Below are positions 43,019 through 53,126 of a stretch of DNA of 53,126 bases, piece by piece. A program made the translations under genes and the position numbers. The notes beneath the pieces were generated by a model that saw nothing but the letters and a program-made list of their open reading frames with translations, made no database searches and was not told the origin of the DNA. The stretch covers positions 1 to 53,126 of the forward strand of contig CADANR010000010.1 of NCBI GenBank assembly GCA_902789265.1, given 5' to 3'. Origin of the DNA: an uncultured Lachnospiraceae bacterium (GTDB taxonomy: Bacteria > Bacillota > Clostridia > Lachnospirales > Lachnospiraceae). Position 1 is the first letter of the stretch, and every line of letters starts with the position of its first letter.

Positions 43019-44539
43019 CTACATAATCTGGAAACGGTAACTCATGACCAGAAGGAATGCTACCATCAGGATCAAATAAACAATATTCATGATATGTCTC
43101 TTCTGCTGCACATTCATATTTGCCGCAAATTCGCGAATCTGCGCATTTAAATAAAAATACCACTTCGTGCGTGCACCCACTCCGTATGCATTCATTCCAA
43201 GCTTATATGCAATCCTTCCGCTTCGGAATACATGATAATCCGTAGTGGAGAACGCAATATGAATATCGTTTAACGAAAACTCCCCTTCCGGTTTCCCGGA
43301 ATTTTTCTTTGCATGCGCGGTAATGATTTCTTTCGAAAACTTCATGTTTTCATAGGTGGAGCGTGATTTTTCCTCGGTCAGAATCCGTTCCTTAGGAATT
43401 CCTATGGAAAGCAGATAGTTTTTAATCGCCTGTGCCTCCGGGATTAGTTCGTCCTCTCCCTGTCCTCCGGAAGCTACATAGATTAAGTCTTTTCCGGTTT
43501 GTTCTTTCTGTTTCTCAGCAAACCATACTGCCCTGTCCGCGCGGTTTTTAAGAAGCGGCGTCACCGTTCCGTCTGCTCTTAAACCGCTTCCGAGAATAAT
43601 CATGTAATCCTGCTCGAATTTCGGTACAAAACGCTGCGCTTTAATCGTTCCGACCAGAGTACCGATAAACATGCACTCAAAATAACAGAGAATCGCAAAG
43701 AATACAATTTCAAAAAAGGATTCCAAATGCATCCCAAGATAACTGTGTAATTTCGTAAATCCGTCAAACAAAGGATACATGAAAAACGGAATTACCGTCA
43801 TTACTATCAAAAACAGACCAAGTCCGATTCCAAGCATGTTCCGGATCCGGAATCCTTCCTTTTTCAGAAGCACAATATTGCTGACGGAAAGAAGAACGGA
43901 AAAGCCAAGTACGACCGGGAAGAAAAGTACCGGAAGGCCGGCAGAAATATCAACAAGTCCCGAATAAACAGTATACAAACGGTCCTTCCAGGGACCCGGA
44001 GTAATACATCCCAGCGTCCAGGATAAGAAATTCACTGCGGAATACACCAGTGCTCCCACATAGTACATGATCCGGTAAGAATACATATTGATACGCATAT
44101 TTTTTCTCAGTGAAATGATAAGATTTACTGTTGCTATGAGAAAAAGAAATGCGATTTCATAACGCACAATCAACATATTTCCGACAGAACCGACATAATC
44201 GTTTTCATAAATAATCATGGTGGGATGCACCCTGATTTCAGTTACCATGTCTTCATTTTCGCTGTCTTCAAAGTGAGCCGTTATATTCACTGCTCCCGGA
44301 TTCAGTGCGTTCAGTCCGATACGGTAATACTGACTGCCCGGCGAATAATAACCATATTCGACTTCCACTATATCATCCCGGTCCATGCTGACAGATACCG
44401 CAGTCTCTCCGTAATACCGAAGCTCATAAGTACCTCTTACTACAAAGAAATTTGTAACGGTAAAAACAAGCAGCAGTAAAATTACAAGAAGCGTTCGCCT
44501 TAAATATTTAATTATTTCTTTTTTCTTCTTTGCTTCCAT
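43019..44539 (-). CDS. YdcF/ElyC (DUF218) family membrane protein
   Basis: A 506-residue protein. One N-terminal membrane segment (about 12-34), an extracytoplasmic beta-rich stretch of about 90 residues, then five or so membrane segments (about 130-310). The C-terminal DUF218 domain has QDYMIILGSGLRADGTVTPLLKNRADRAV, YVASGGQGEDE, EAQAIKNYLLSIGIPKERI and STYENMKFSKEI. A last hydrophobic segment closes the protein. DUF218 proteins are linked to envelope precursor metabolism in E. coli (ElyC); the reaction is unknown. Single-gene unit next to aconitase. Confidence 0.88.
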   Translation of the reverse strand: MEAKKKKEIIKYLRRTLLVILLLLVFTVTNFFVVRGTYELRYYGETAVSVSMDRDDIVEVEYGYYSPGSQYYRIGLNALNPGAVNITAHFEDSENEDMVTEIRVHPTMIIYENDYVGSVGNMLIVRYEIAFLFLIATVNLIISLRKNMRINMYSYRIMYYVGALVYSAVNFLSWTLGCITPGPWKDRLYTVYSGLVDISAGLPVLFFPVVLGFSVLLSVSNIVLLKKEGFRIRNMLGIGLGLFLIVMTVIPFFMYPLFDGFTKLHSYLGMHLESFFEIVFFAILCYFECMFIGTLVGTIKAQRFVPKFEQDYMIILGSGLRADGTVTPLLKNRADRAVWFAEKQKEQTGKDLIYVASGGQGEDELIPEAQAIKNYLLSIGIPKERILTEEKSRSTYENMKFSKEIITAHAKKNSGKPEGEFSLNDIHIAFSTTDYHVFRSGRIAYKLGMNAYGVGARTKWYFYLNAQIREFAANMNVQQKRHIMNIVYLILMVAFLLVMSYRFQIM

Positions 44540-44590
44540 TACTGATCGTTATTTCCGTTTTATTTTTTCATAACAGACCTTATTATAACA

Positions 44591-44617
44591 AAAGCCTACC
44601 CTGTTTGGGTAGGCTTT
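44591..44617 (-). terminator. Terminator downstream of aconitase
   Basis: AAAGCCTACCC and GGGTAGGCTTT form an 11-bp stem with a 5-nt loop; in the minus direction TTTTGTT follows. Confidence 0.8.
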
Positions 44618-44657
44618 AAGTACATTCTGTCGATTATTTTTCTTTTCAATTGTTTCT

Positions 44658-46934
44658 TTAAACGCGGTTATAATTGATCAGACATCCCTTTAAGATAATC
44701 TGTCTTTCCTCATCGGTCAGCTCCCCGAGACGCATGGTGAATTTCTTCAGTTCACCGTCTTTTACGACATATGCGTCAATTACATCCTTCTTCGAGGTAA
44801 CCGCATCCTTGATGCCGGGTAAGAAAATATAATCCAGATTCTTAAACGGCAATTCTCCTTCCTCAATTAAGAAGGGCAACATACCCCAGTTAATGAGGTT
44901 CGAACGATATCTCTTGGTTGCATATTCGTTCGCGATATTTGCCCATCCGCCGAGTACTTTCTGGCAGCTTGCAGCCTGCTCTCTGGCAGAACCGTCACCG
45001 GGTTTTACCGCAAAAATCGTAGAGCCGACGCCTAAATTGTCATGCTCGACATCCGGGAAGGTCTTCTTTACAACACCCATCACTTCACCGACTTCGGGAA
45101 CAGCCTTGCCTGCGCACTCTCCTGCTTCCAGGGCTTTTTGTGCAACCTGGACTGCCTTCGCGCGTCCTACATATTCCGGATCCTTTCTGGAAAGGGCAAA
45201 CTCCGCAAGTCCCAAAGGATTGGAACGATAGGAGGAAGTTTCTCCGGAAGGAATCAGTTCATCGGTAGTCGTAACCGGATCGTGAATCTCGGAAACCACC
45301 TTCAAAAGCAGGTTTTCCGGCAAGGGTGACATTTTCGGCCAGTCCTTGATATTCGGACCGAACTGAATCTCCTGATTCGGATCAGCCACACCGTGAGAAT
45401 CAAATACACGGTTAGCATAAATATTTGCATCAAAGAAATATTTATATTCGTTAAAATTACCGTCAAATTCGGTTGCAGCGGTAAGAACACCCTTATTTGC
45501 TGCAGTTGCCGCAATCGATCTTGCATCCATAAGGGCCACGGAGGAAATCTGTCCGCTCTGAAGCTTGCTTCCTTCACGGTTCGGGAAGTTTCTCGTGGAA
45601 TGACGGATGGAAAATGCATTGTTTGCGGGGGTATCGCCTGCACCGAAGCAGGGACCGCAGAATGCAGTCTTTAATACCGCACCGGTCTCCATGAGTGTCG
45701 CAGCGCAGCCGTTTTTAATAAGTTCCATGTAAATCGGCATGGATGCCGGATATACGCTTAAGGTAAAGCCGTCGGAGCCGATGTATTTACCCTTTAAGAT
45801 GTCTGCTGCCGCGCAGATATTCTCGAATCCGCCGCCGGCACAGCCTGCGATGATTCCCTGGTCTACCAGAAGTTTTCCGTCATGCACCTTATTCTGAAGC
45901 GTATATTCCACTGCTCCGTCCAAAGATACCTCCGCCTTCTTCTCCACATCCTTTAAGATGTCATAGAGATTGGCATTCAGTTCTTCAATCGTATAGGTAT
46001 TGCTCGGATGGAACGGCATTGCAATCATCGGTTTAACAGTGGACAAATCAATGCTTATCACGCCGTCATAATATGCCACATCCGCAGGATTTAATTCCTT
46101 GTATTCTTCTTTTCTTCCGTGGATTTCATAGAACTCTTCCACTTTCGCATCGGTCTTCCAGATGGAAGAAAGACAGGTTGTCTCGGTTGTCATGACATCG
46201 ATGCCGATACGGAAATCGGGACTTAAGGATGCAACACCCGGTCCTACGAATTCCATAACTTTATTCTTTACATAACCGTTTCCGAATACCGCACCGATAA
46301 TCGCAAGCGCTACGTCCTGAGGACCTACACCTTTTACGGGTTCTCCGGTTAAATATACCGCAACCACGCCCGGCATATTGATATCATAGGTCTGATTTAA
46401 GAGCTGTTTTACAAGCTCCGGTCCGCCCTCGCCCATTGCCATGGTACCGAGTGCACCGTAACGGGTATGGGAATCGGAACCCAAAATCATTTTTCCGCCG
46501 CCTGCAAGCATTTCACGTGCAAACTGATGGATTACCGCCTGATGAGGGGGTACATAGACTCCGCCGTACTTCTTTGCACAGGTGAGTCCGAACATGTGGT
46601 CATCTTCATTGATGGTACCGCCTACCGCACAAAGGGAATTATGGCAGTTGGTCAGTACATAAGGCATCGGGAACTTCTCCAGTCCTGAAGCACGTGCCGT
46701 CTGTATAATGCCGACAAATGTAATATCGTGGGAGGTCAGCTTATCAAAGCGGATTTTTAATTTTTCCATGTTATCGGAGGTATTGTGCGCCTTCAGAATA
46801 CCATACGCAATCGTACCCTGCTTCGCCTCTTCCTTCGTAACCTGCTTTCCGGTCTTTGCCGCAACTTCCGCAGCATCCTCCACCCACTCGGTGCCGTTGA
46901 TAAGATATGCACCACCATCTCTAAGTTCTATCAT
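44658..46934 (-). CDS. Aconitate hydratase
   Basis: A 758-residue iron-sulfur enzyme interconverting citrate and isocitrate. Motifs: [39 protein letters not shown], the 4Fe-4S ligand Cys in GCAGGGFEN and in [32 protein letters not shown], and the C-terminal swivel domain with [13 protein letters not shown]. Residue order and length match the Clostridia aconitase/hydratase group. ATG 46934 has AAAGGAG 7 bases upstream. Citrate synthase and isocitrate dehydrogenase are not adjacent. The leader carries a 68-nt hairpin. Related dehydratases such as homoaconitase are less likely but not excluded. Confidence 0.9.
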   Translation of the reverse strand: MIELRDGGAYLINGTEWVEDAAEVAAKTGKQVTKEEAKQGTIAYGILKAHNTSDNMEKLKIRFDKLTSHDITFVGIIQTARASGLEKFPMPYVLTNCHNSLCAVGGTINEDDHMFGLTCAKKYGGVYVPPHQAVIHQFAREMLAGGGKMILGSDSHTRYGALGTMAMGEGGPELVKQLLNQTYDINMPGVVAVYLTGEPVKGVGPQDVALAIIGAVFGNGYVKNKVMEFVGPGVASLSPDFRIGIDVMTTETTCLSSIWKTDAKVEEFYEIHGRKEEYKELNPADVAYYDGVISIDLSTVKPMIAMPFHPSNTYTIEELNANLYDILKDVEKKAEVSLDGAVEYTLQNKVHDGKLLVDQGIIAGCAGGGFENICAAADILKGKYIGSDGFTLSVYPASMPIYMELIKNGCAATLMETGAVLKTAFCGPCFGAGDTPANNAFSIRHSTRNFPNREGSKLQSGQISSVALMDARSIAATAANKGVLTAATEFDGNFNEYKYFFDANIYANRVFDSHGVADPNQEIQFGPNIKDWPKMSPLPENLLLKVVSEIHDPVTTTDELIPSGETSSYRSNPLGLAEFALSRKDPEYVGRAKAVQVAQKALEAGECAGKAVPEVGEVMGVVKKTFPDVEHDNLGVGSTIFAVKPGDGSAREQAASCQKVLGGWANIANEYATKRYRSNLINWGMLPFLIEEGELPFKNLDYIFLPGIKDAVTSKKDVIDAYVVKDGELKKFTMRLGELTDEERQIILKGCLINYNRV

Positions 46935-46967
46935 GTAAATACTCCTTTTTTCAGTTACTAACTCGAA

Positions 46968-47035
46968 CAAGCACAATGCATGCTTCGTAAGGGGTGAGTT
47001 GCCACCGCATCCGAACCCCGTCGAAGGCGTGCTTG
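46968..47035 (-). other. Long three-part hairpin upstream of aconitase
   Basis: CAAGCAC (46968-46974) with GTGCTTG (47029-47035), CTTCG (46983-46987) with CGAAG (47022-47026), and GGGGT (46991-46995) with ACCCC (47015-47019), stacked on a 19-nt loop. It lies 34 bases before the aconitase ATG and 23 bases after the glgP stop, without a T run. The loop has no CAGUGN, so it is not an iron-responsive element by sequence. Confidence 0.6.
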
Positions 47036-47058
47036 TGCGACGTGAGCCATTACGGAAA

Positions 47059-49800
47059 TTACAGCTCTACCTTATCAAGGTGCCAGATATCATCCACATA
47101 CTCCTGAATGGTACGGTCCGATGTGAACTTGCCGGAGCATGCCACGTTGAGGATTGCACTCTGTGCCCACTTGGAGCGGTTTCTGTAAGCCTTCTCCACC
47201 TTTTTCTGAGCTTCCGCATAAGCCTTGAAATCCTTTAAGATGAAATAGGTATCTGCCTTGGATGTCCTCTGTGTGTTAAGTAAAGAGTTGTAAAGGTGGC
47301 GGAATCTCTCCGGATCGTCCGGGGAATAGGTTCCGTTAATTAACTGATTTAATACCATGTGTATATCCGGATCGTTTCTGTAAATCTCCATCGGATCATA
47401 CCCGCCGTTATTCTCATAATTGATTACCTCATCAGAGGATAAACCGAAGATGAATGCATTGCTCTTTCCGACTTCTTCCACGATTTCCACGTTTGCACCG
47501 TCCATCGTACCTAATGTCAGAGCTCCGTTTAACATGAACTTCATGTTACCGGTACCGGATGCTTCCTTGGAAGCGGTGGAAATCTGCTCGGAAACATCGG
47601 ATGCGGCAAAAATGATTTCCGCATTGGATACACAGTAGTTCTCAATGAAGACTACCTTGATCTTTCCGTTGATGAACTTGTCATTGTTGATAACGTCTGC
47701 AACGGAGTTGATTAACTTAATCGTAAGTTTCGCATTGCGGTATCCTGCTGCTGCCTTTGCACCGAAGATGAAAGTTCTCGGATAGAATTCCATCGTAGGA
47801 TGCTCTTTTAACTGATTGTACAGATACATTACATGAAGAATGTTCAAAAGCTGACGCTTGTACTCATGAAGTCTCTTTACCTGTACGTCAAAAATCGAAT
47901 TCGGATCTACATCAATGCCGTTGTGCTCTTTGATATATTCGGCAAGACGGAGTTTATTCTGATATTTAATCTTCATAAACTCTTCCTGTGCCTTTTCATT
48001 CTTTGCATAATCCTTTAATGCTGCAATCTTCGGAAGATCGGTAATCCATCCGTCGCCGACTTTCTTTGTAACCCAGTCTGCAAGAAGCGGATTTCCATGA
48101 AGAAGGAATCTTCTCTGGGTAATTCCGTTGGTCTTGTTATTGAACTTCTCAGGATATAATTCATAGAAATCCTTCAGCTCCTGATTTTTCAGGATTTCCG
48201 TATGAAGTCTTGCAACACCGTTTACGGAATAGCCTGCATGAATGGCAAGATTTGCCATTTTTACCTGACCGTCGTAAAGGATTGCCATCTTCTTAACCTT
48301 CTCCTCGTTTCCGGGATAACGGCTTCTGATAGTCGCCTCAAATCTTCTGTTAATCTCTTCCACAATCTGATAGATTCTGGGTAATAATCTTGAGAAGAGG
48401 TCAATCGGCCATTTTTCCAGTGCTTCGGACATAATGGTGTGGTTTGTATAAGCACAGGTCTTTGTGGTAACATCCCATGCCTCATCCCAGGTAAGATAAT
48501 ACTCATCCATGAGGATTCTCATCAGTTCCGGAATGGTAACGGTAGGATGGGTATCGTTTAACTGGAAGGTAACTTTCTCATATAATTTATGGATGTCTGT
48601 ATGATTTCTCATGTACTTCGCAACAGCTTCCTGAATGGATGCGGAAACGAAGAAATACTGCTGTTTCAAACGAAGCTCTTTTCCTGCAATATGGTTATCA
48701 TTCGGATAAAGAACTTCCACGATGTTACGTGCAAGGTTCTCCTGCTCAACGGCCTTCTGATAATCACCCTTGTCGAAAGAATCCAGACGGAAGCAGTCTA
48801 CAGGCTGTGCGTCCCAGATACGAAGGGTATTTACGATTCCGTTTCCGTAGCCGACGACGGGAAGGTCATAGGGAACGGCTTTTACTGCCTGATAGCCTTC
48901 GAGACGGTAATTGTTTCTTCCGTTTGCATCGGTATAGCTGGTTACATAGCCGCCGAAACGGACTTCCTTGGTATACTCGGGACGGCGGAGTTCGAACGGA
49001 TTTCCGTCTGCAAGCCAGTTATCGGGAACCTCTACCTGATAACCGTCACGGATTTCCTGCTTGAACATACCGTAGCGGTAACGGATTCCGCAGCCGTATG
49101 CGGAATAACCGAGTGTTGCAAGGGAATCAAGGAAACATGCCGCAAGTCTTCCAAGACCACCGTTTCCGAGTGCTGCATCGGGTTCCTGATCCTCAATTTT
49201 GTTAATATCAACACCGAGTTCTTCCAGTGCTTCCTTCGCATCCTGATATGCGGTTAAGTTAATCATGGAGTTGCCGAGCGCACGTCCCATTAAGAATTCC
49301 ATGGACAGATAGTATACCGTCTTCGGATCCTGCTTCTCATAAGCTTCCTGTGTTTTTAACCAGTGATCGACAATCTGATCCTTGATTGCATAGCCGACTG
49401 CCTGGAAAATCTGCTGGTCGGTAGCTTCTTCCATTGTCTTTCTGTATAAGGTTCTTACATTGTAAACAACGCTTCTTTTGAATAAGCCTTTATCAAATTT
49501 CAGAGTAGGAACCGAGCTCTTTGCTTTCTTTGTTGCAGCCTTCGTTGCAGGTTTCTTTGCGAGCTGTTTCCTGGAAGCGTCTTTCTTTGCAGGCTCCGCT
49601 TTCTTCGTTGCAGTCGCCTTCTTTGTTGCTGCCGCAGTCTTTGTTGCAGCTTTCTTTGTTGCAGCCGCGGTCTTCTTAACTTCCTTCTTAGCCGCACCGA
49701 GAGTTTCTTTCTTTGCGGTATCCTTCTTAGCTGCCGTTTTCTTTACGGTTTCCTTCTTTGCTGCAGTTTCCTTTGCTGTCGGTTTCTTTGCTGTTGCCAT
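47059..49800 (-). CDS. glgP: Glycogen phosphorylase with Lys/Ala-rich N-terminal tail
   Basis: A 913-residue enzyme releasing glucose 1-phosphate from glycogen. The catalytic core begins near residue 100 ([21 protein letters not shown]) and has [58 protein letters not shown] and the PLP-lysine motif [14 protein letters not shown]. Residues 1-97 are almost only Lys, Ala and Thr with a few Glu, in KKTAAxK/AATKK repeats like histone H1 tails, absent from typical phosphorylases (about 815 residues). The tail could bind polyanions; this is inference. GGAGG lies before the ATG. Confidence 0.96.
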   Translation of the reverse strand: MATAKKPTAKETAAKKETVKKTAAKKDTAKKETLGAAKKEVKKTAAATKKAATKTAAATKKATATKKAEPAKKDASRKQLAKKPATKAATKKAKSSVPTLKFDKGLFKRSVVYNVRTLYRKTMEEATDQQIFQAVGYAIKDQIVDHWLKTQEAYEKQDPKTVYYLSMEFLMGRALGNSMINLTAYQDAKEALEELGVDINKIEDQEPDAALGNGGLGRLAACFLDSLATLGYSAYGCGIRYRYGMFKQEIRDGYQVEVPDNWLADGNPFELRRPEYTKEVRFGGYVTSYTDANGRNNYRLEGYQAVKAVPYDLPVVGYGNGIVNTLRIWDAQPVDCFRLDSFDKGDYQKAVEQENLARNIVEVLYPNDNHIAGKELRLKQQYFFVSASIQEAVAKYMRNHTDIHKLYEKVTFQLNDTHPTVTIPELMRILMDEYYLTWDEAWDVTTKTCAYTNHTIMSEALEKWPIDLFSRLLPRIYQIVEEINRRFEATIRSRYPGNEEKVKKMAILYDGQVKMANLAIHAGYSVNGVARLHTEILKNQELKDFYELYPEKFNNKTNGITQRRFLLHGNPLLADWVTKKVGDGWITDLPKIAALKDYAKNEKAQEEFMKIKYQNKLRLAEYIKEHNGIDVDPNSIFDVQVKRLHEYKRQLLNILHVMYLYNQLKEHPTMEFYPRTFIFGAKAAAGYRNAKLTIKLINSVADVINNDKFINGKIKVVFIENYCVSNAEIIFAASDVSEQISTASKEASGTGNMKFMLNGALTLGTMDGANVEIVEEVGKSNAFIFGLSSDEVINYENNGGYDPMEIYRNDPDIHMVLNQLINGTYSPDDPERFRHLYNSLLNTQRTSKADTYFILKDFKAYAEAQKKVEKAYRNRSKWAQSAILNVACSGKFTSDRTIQEYVDDIWHLDKVEL

Positions 49801-49807
49801 GTTTTGT

Positions 49808-49842
49808 CCTCCGTTTTACGGAGACTTTCGTCTCCTTTTTTT
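49808..49842 (-). promoter_or_regulatory. glgP leader hairpins competing for the ribosome site
   Basis: On the minus strand GGAGAC-GAAA-GTCTCC forms a stable hairpin (49820-49835). Part of its 3' arm, TCTCCG (49819-49824), can instead pair with the ribosome site CGGAGG (49808-49813). On the plus strand the same hairpin is followed by seven Ts (49836-49842), so it is also a perfect plus-strand terminator although no plus gene is seen. Confidence 0.5.
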
Positions 49843-49880
49843 GGATTAAAAATCAATCCGGGTCAGTGTTCCTTGTAATT

Positions 49881-52800
49881 TTACTTTCTTGTAACTCCGA
49901 TCAGAACATCTTCCCCATTGATGTTCCATTTCTTTGCATTCTCCGCACTTCCGCCGAATACAATCTCATCGGCCAAAACCTTGGTCGAAATTGCTTCTTC
50001 GTTTGCACGGATAATGTCTGCAATTTTATCATTCTCGGATACCGTAACGGTAATGTGATCCATTACTTCAAATCCGGAATCTTTACGCATCGTCTGGATT
50101 TTGCTGATAACTTCGTAAACAAATCCTTCGTTAATGAGTTCCTCGGTAAGGCGAATGTCCAAAACAACCGTAACAGGTCCGTCTGCCATGGATTCAAAGC
50201 CTTCCTTTTTAACCATATCAATTAAGAGATCTTCTTCGGTAAGGGAAATTGCTGCGCCGTTTACTTCAAAATCAAGACTGCCCCTGGATTTTAAGGTATC
50301 CATTGCCTCGTTCCCGTCCACCTCGGATAAGTACTTCTGAATGCCGCCTAAGGATTTGCCGTATTTCGGACCTACGGTCTTAAGCTGCGGTTTGAATGTA
50401 TAGCTTGTGAATTCCCTGACATCATCGGTGAATTCCACGGTCTTTACATTTAATTCATCTTCAATAATTTCGGTATAGAATTCATCCAGCGTGAAAGGTG
50501 CTTTTACAAACATCTTTGCAATCGGCTGACGGTTCTTGATATTTGCGGTATTTCTGCAGGCACGTCCCAAAACAACGGTCTTTAAAACCGCATCCATATT
50601 TTCTTCCAGTTTCCTGTCGATGTAAGCATCGTTGCATACCGGGAAGTCGCAGAGATGTACGCTTTCCGGCGCGGACTTATCAACGGAGCAAACCAGATTT
50701 CTGTAGATTTCTTCCGCCATGAACGGAATCATCGGTGCTGCCGTTTTGCTGATGGTTACAAGTGCGGTATAGAGAGTCATATAGGCATTGATCTTATCCT
50801 GCTCCATACCCTTTGCCCAGAAGCGCTCGCGGCCGCGACGGACATACCAGTTGCTCATCTCGTCCACAAAATCCTGCAATGCTCTTGCGGCCTCGGGAAT
50901 ACGATAATTCTCAAGATGTGCATCGGTTTCCTTAACAACCGTATTCAGTCTGGATAAGAGCCACTTGTCCATAACCGAAAGTTTGTCATACTCCAGTGTA
51001 TATTTCGTTGCATCGAATTCATCGATATTTGCATAAAGCACGAAGAATGCATAGGTATTCCAGAGCGTACCCATGAATTTACGCTGTCCTTCCTGAACCG
51101 CTTTTCCGTGGAAACGATTCGGAAGCCAGGGTGCGGAGTTGATGTAGAAATACCACCTGATTGCATCCGCGCCGTAAGTTTCGAGTGCTTCAAACGGGTC
51201 TACCGCGTTGCCCTTCGACTTACTCATCTTCTGGCCGTTCTCATCCTGAACGTGACCGAGCACGATTACATTTTCATACGGAGCCTTGTTAAAGAGAAGC
51301 GTGGATTCCGCAAGAAGGGAATAAAACCATCCTCTGGTCTGGTCCACGGCTTCGGAAATAAACTGTGCCGGGAACTGCTTCTCAAATAAATCCTTATTCT
51401 CAAACGGATAATGATGCTGTGCAAAAGGCATTGCACCGGAGTCAAACCAGCAGTCGATAACTTCCGGTACTCTGTGCATCTCCTTGCCGCAGTCAGGGCA
51501 GGGAATTACCACTTCATCGATATACGGGCGGTGAAGTTCCACTTTTGCATTCTCCGGATTGCCGGAAAGGGTTGCAAGCTCTTCCCTGGAGCCGACGGAG
51601 ATTTGTTTACCGCATTCGCACTCCCAGATATTTAAAGGAGTTCCCCAGTAACGGTTTCTGGAAATTGCCCAGTCCTGAAGATTTTCAAGCCAGTCACCGA
51701 ATCTTCCTTTTCCGATGGATTCGGGGATCCAGTGAATTGTATTGTTATTGGCAATCATGTCATCCTTAACGGCTGTCATTTTGATATACCAGGATTCTCT
51801 TGCATAGTAAATAAGCGGAGTATCGCATCTCCAGCAGTGCGGATAATCATGCTCTGCCTTCGGCGCATCGAAAAGGATTCCGCGCTCTGCCAGATCCTTC
51901 AATACCTCGGGATCGCAGGCAACCGCACCGGCTTCGATTTCCTTCTCGGTCGGTTTGCAGCGCATTCCCGCAAATTTGCCGGTTTCGGGTTTCATCTTTC
52001 CTGCACCGTCCACCATCTGTACGAAAGGAGCATCGTATTTACGTCCGACTCTCGCATCGTCTTCACCGAACGCGGGAGCGATATGTACGATACCGGTACC
52101 GTCGGTCATGGTTACGTATTCATCACAGTATACGAAGAAGGCTTTCTTATGCTGCTTCTCGGTTTCTGCGGCTGCACATTCGTAAAGCGGTTCGTATTCC
52201 TTATATTCAAGGTCGGTACCTTTGTAAGTTTCAAGAATTTCATATGCCTTGCCGTCAGCCATCGGTGCATATTTTGCATTGCCTTCCTTATCCTTTGCGG
52301 TAAGGAGTGCGCCGATTACGGTATCCAGAAGCGCTACTGCCATATAGTAGGTCTTGCCGTCAACGGCTTTTACTTTTGCATACTCATCGTTCGGGTTTAC
52401 GCAAAGACCGATGTTCGAAGGCAGTGTCCAGGGGGTTGTGGTCCATGCAAGGAAGTATGCATCTTCATTTTTTACTTTGAAACGAACGATTGCGGTACGA
52501 TCCTTAATGGTCTTATAGCCCTGTGCCACTTCCTGTGCGGAAAGCGGGGTTCCGCATCTCGGGCAGTAGGGTACAATTTTAAAGCCTTTGTATAAAAGGC
52601 CTTTGTCCCAGATTTCCTTTAAAGCCCACCATTCGGACTCGATATAATCATCATGATAGGTAACATAGGGGTCATCCATGTCCGCCCAGAATCCGACGGT
52701 TCCGGAGAAATCCTCCCACATTCCCTTATATTTCCAGACACTTTCCTTACACTGTTTGATGAAGGGTTCCAGGCCGTATGCTTCAATCTGCTCCTTGCCG

Positions 52801-53108
52801 TCAAGACCTAAGAGCTTCTCCACTTCAATTTCAACAGGAAGACCGTGGGTATCCCAGCCGGCCTTTCTCGGTACCATATAGCCCTTCATGGTGCGGTATC
52901 TCGGAATCATATCCTTGATAACACGGGTAAGAACGTGTCCGATATGCGGTTTTCCGTTTGCAGTCGGCGGTCCGTCATAGAAGGTGTAGGTTTCGCCTTC
53001 TTTGCGGTTTTCCATACTCTTACGGAAAATATCGTTATCCTTCCAGAATTTTTCTACTTCTTTTTCTCTTTGTACAAAATTAAGATCTGTACTGACTTTC
53101 TCGTACAT
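49881..53108 (-). CDS. ileS: Isoleucyl-tRNA synthetase (IleS2 type)
   Basis: A 1075-residue class I synthetase. HIGH motif region DGPPTANGKPHIGHVLTRV near the N terminus; the inserted editing domain contains YLAWTTTPWTLPSN and GTGIVHIAPAFGEDD; KMSKSKGN follows at about residue 630. Cys pairs CPRCG, CWRCD, CECG and CPDCG are present within the catalytic and inserted regions. Length and sequence style fit the IleS2 (eukaryote-like, often mupirocin-tolerant) group rather than the 920-residue IleS1. The start has AAGGAG 5 bases upstream. Any T-box leader would lie beyond the right edge of the window. Confidence 0.97.
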   Translation of the reverse strand: MYEKVSTDLNFVQREKEVEKFWKDNDIFRKSMENRKEGETYTFYDGPPTANGKPHIGHVLTRVIKDMIPRYRTMKGYMVPRKAGWDTHGLPVEIEVEKLLGLDGKEQIEAYGLEPFIKQCKESVWKYKGMWEDFSGTVGFWADMDDPYVTYHDDYIESEWWALKEIWDKGLLYKGFKIVPYCPRCGTPLSAQEVAQGYKTIKDRTAIVRFKVKNEDAYFLAWTTTPWTLPSNIGLCVNPNDEYAKVKAVDGKTYYMAVALLDTVIGALLTAKDKEGNAKYAPMADGKAYEILETYKGTDLEYKEYEPLYECAAAETEKQHKKAFFVYCDEYVTMTDGTGIVHIAPAFGEDDARVGRKYDAPFVQMVDGAGKMKPETGKFAGMRCKPTEKEIEAGAVACDPEVLKDLAERGILFDAPKAEHDYPHCWRCDTPLIYYARESWYIKMTAVKDDMIANNNTIHWIPESIGKGRFGDWLENLQDWAISRNRYWGTPLNIWECECGKQISVGSREELATLSGNPENAKVELHRPYIDEVVIPCPDCGKEMHRVPEVIDCWFDSGAMPFAQHHYPFENKDLFEKQFPAQFISEAVDQTRGWFYSLLAESTLLFNKAPYENVIVLGHVQDENGQKMSKSKGNAVDPFEALETYGADAIRWYFYINSAPWLPNRFHGKAVQEGQRKFMGTLWNTYAFFVLYANIDEFDATKYTLEYDKLSVMDKWLLSRLNTVVKETDAHLENYRIPEAARALQDFVDEMSNWYVRRGRERFWAKGMEQDKINAYMTLYTALVTISKTAAPMIPFMAEEIYRNLVCSVDKSAPESVHLCDFPVCNDAYIDRKLEENMDAVLKTVVLGRACRNTANIKNRQPIAKMFVKAPFTLDEFYTEIIEDELNVKTVEFTDDVREFTSYTFKPQLKTVGPKYGKSLGGIQKYLSEVDGNEAMDTLKSRGSLDFEVNGAAISLTEEDLLIDMVKKEGFESMADGPVTVVLDIRLTEELINEGFVYEVISKIQTMRKDSGFEVMDHITVTVSENDKIADIIRANEEAISTKVLADEIVFGGSAENAKKWNINGEDVLIGVTRK

Positions 53109-53126
53109 AATTTCTCCTTAAAATAC

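Noticed and set aside
48589-49257. 222-codon plus-strand reading frame opposite glgP
   Set aside because: Antisense to conserved phosphorylase sequence; no start signal.
51732-52595. Long plus-strand reading frame opposite ileS
   Set aside because: Shadow of the ileS coding strand, no ribosome site, Cys/Phe/Gly-rich composition without any family motif.

Overview
The window is chromosomal DNA of a low-to-mid GC, Gram-positive Clostridia bacterium, most likely Lachnospiraceae. Support: a 16S rRNA 5' end reading GAGTTTGATCCTGGCTCAG/GATGAACGCTGGCGGCG on the minus strand; paired GlgC/GlgD subunits; DHHW/MBOAT/DUF4358 surface genes; DUF5711, DUF951 and VanZ-like proteins; strong GGAGG-type ribosome binding sites. 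Genus cannot be fixed from this sequence.

Layout. 1-490: start of an rRNA operon (minus) with a structured leader and a consensus promoter. 493-4861: a four-gene minus-strand cassette for O-acylation of a surface or secreted polymer (DHHW protein, MBOAT acyltransferase, DUF4358 lipoprotein, SGNH hydrolase). 5.0-12.1 kb: VanZ-like protein, DUF5711 membrane propeller, galactose mutarotase, the dnaX-ybaB-recR set, and phosphofructokinase with a charged tail. 12.2-16.9 kb: a two-gene plus-strand unit joining a DHH/DHHA1 phosphoesterase to a TIR-transmembrane-beta-propeller protein by an ATGA overlap; this is the best candidate for an undescribed signalling or defence system here. 16.9-21.9 kb: minus-strand unit of an EAL-domain protein, a clostripain-like (C11) lipoprotein and an unknown protein. 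22-28.6 kb: unknown proteins, a tocopherol-cyclase-like protein, tRNA-Ser(CGA), a small alarmone synthetase, an N-terminally short amidohydrolase, LspA with a repeat tail, AsnA and AsnS. 29-34 kb: a SleB-type wall hydrolase with a long leader, Mfd and Pth. 34.1-34.5 kb: a non-coding element bounded by inverted repeats. 34.5-36.9 kb: glgCD. 37.3-42.5 kb: murC, then DnaA boxes, dnaD-like, a DnaC/DnaI-like helicase loader, PRPP synthetase and a 59-residue DUF951 protein. 42.5-42.9 kb: a probable structured ncRNA with its own promoter and terminator. 43-53.1 kb: YdcF-family membrane protein, aconitase, glycogen phosphorylase with a histone-H1-like N-terminal tail, and IleS.

Themes. Glycogen and glycolysis genes (glgC, glgD, glgP, pfkA, galM) recur, and two of these enzymes carry lysine-rich low-complexity tails. 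Replication and recombination functions (dnaX, recR, ybaB, dnaD, helicase loader, mfd) are also clustered. Nucleotide signalling is well represented: ppGpp synthetase, EAL, and the DHH-TIR pair. Several intergenic regions hold strong hairpins that no gene explains. No CRISPR array, transposase or prophage gene was seen.
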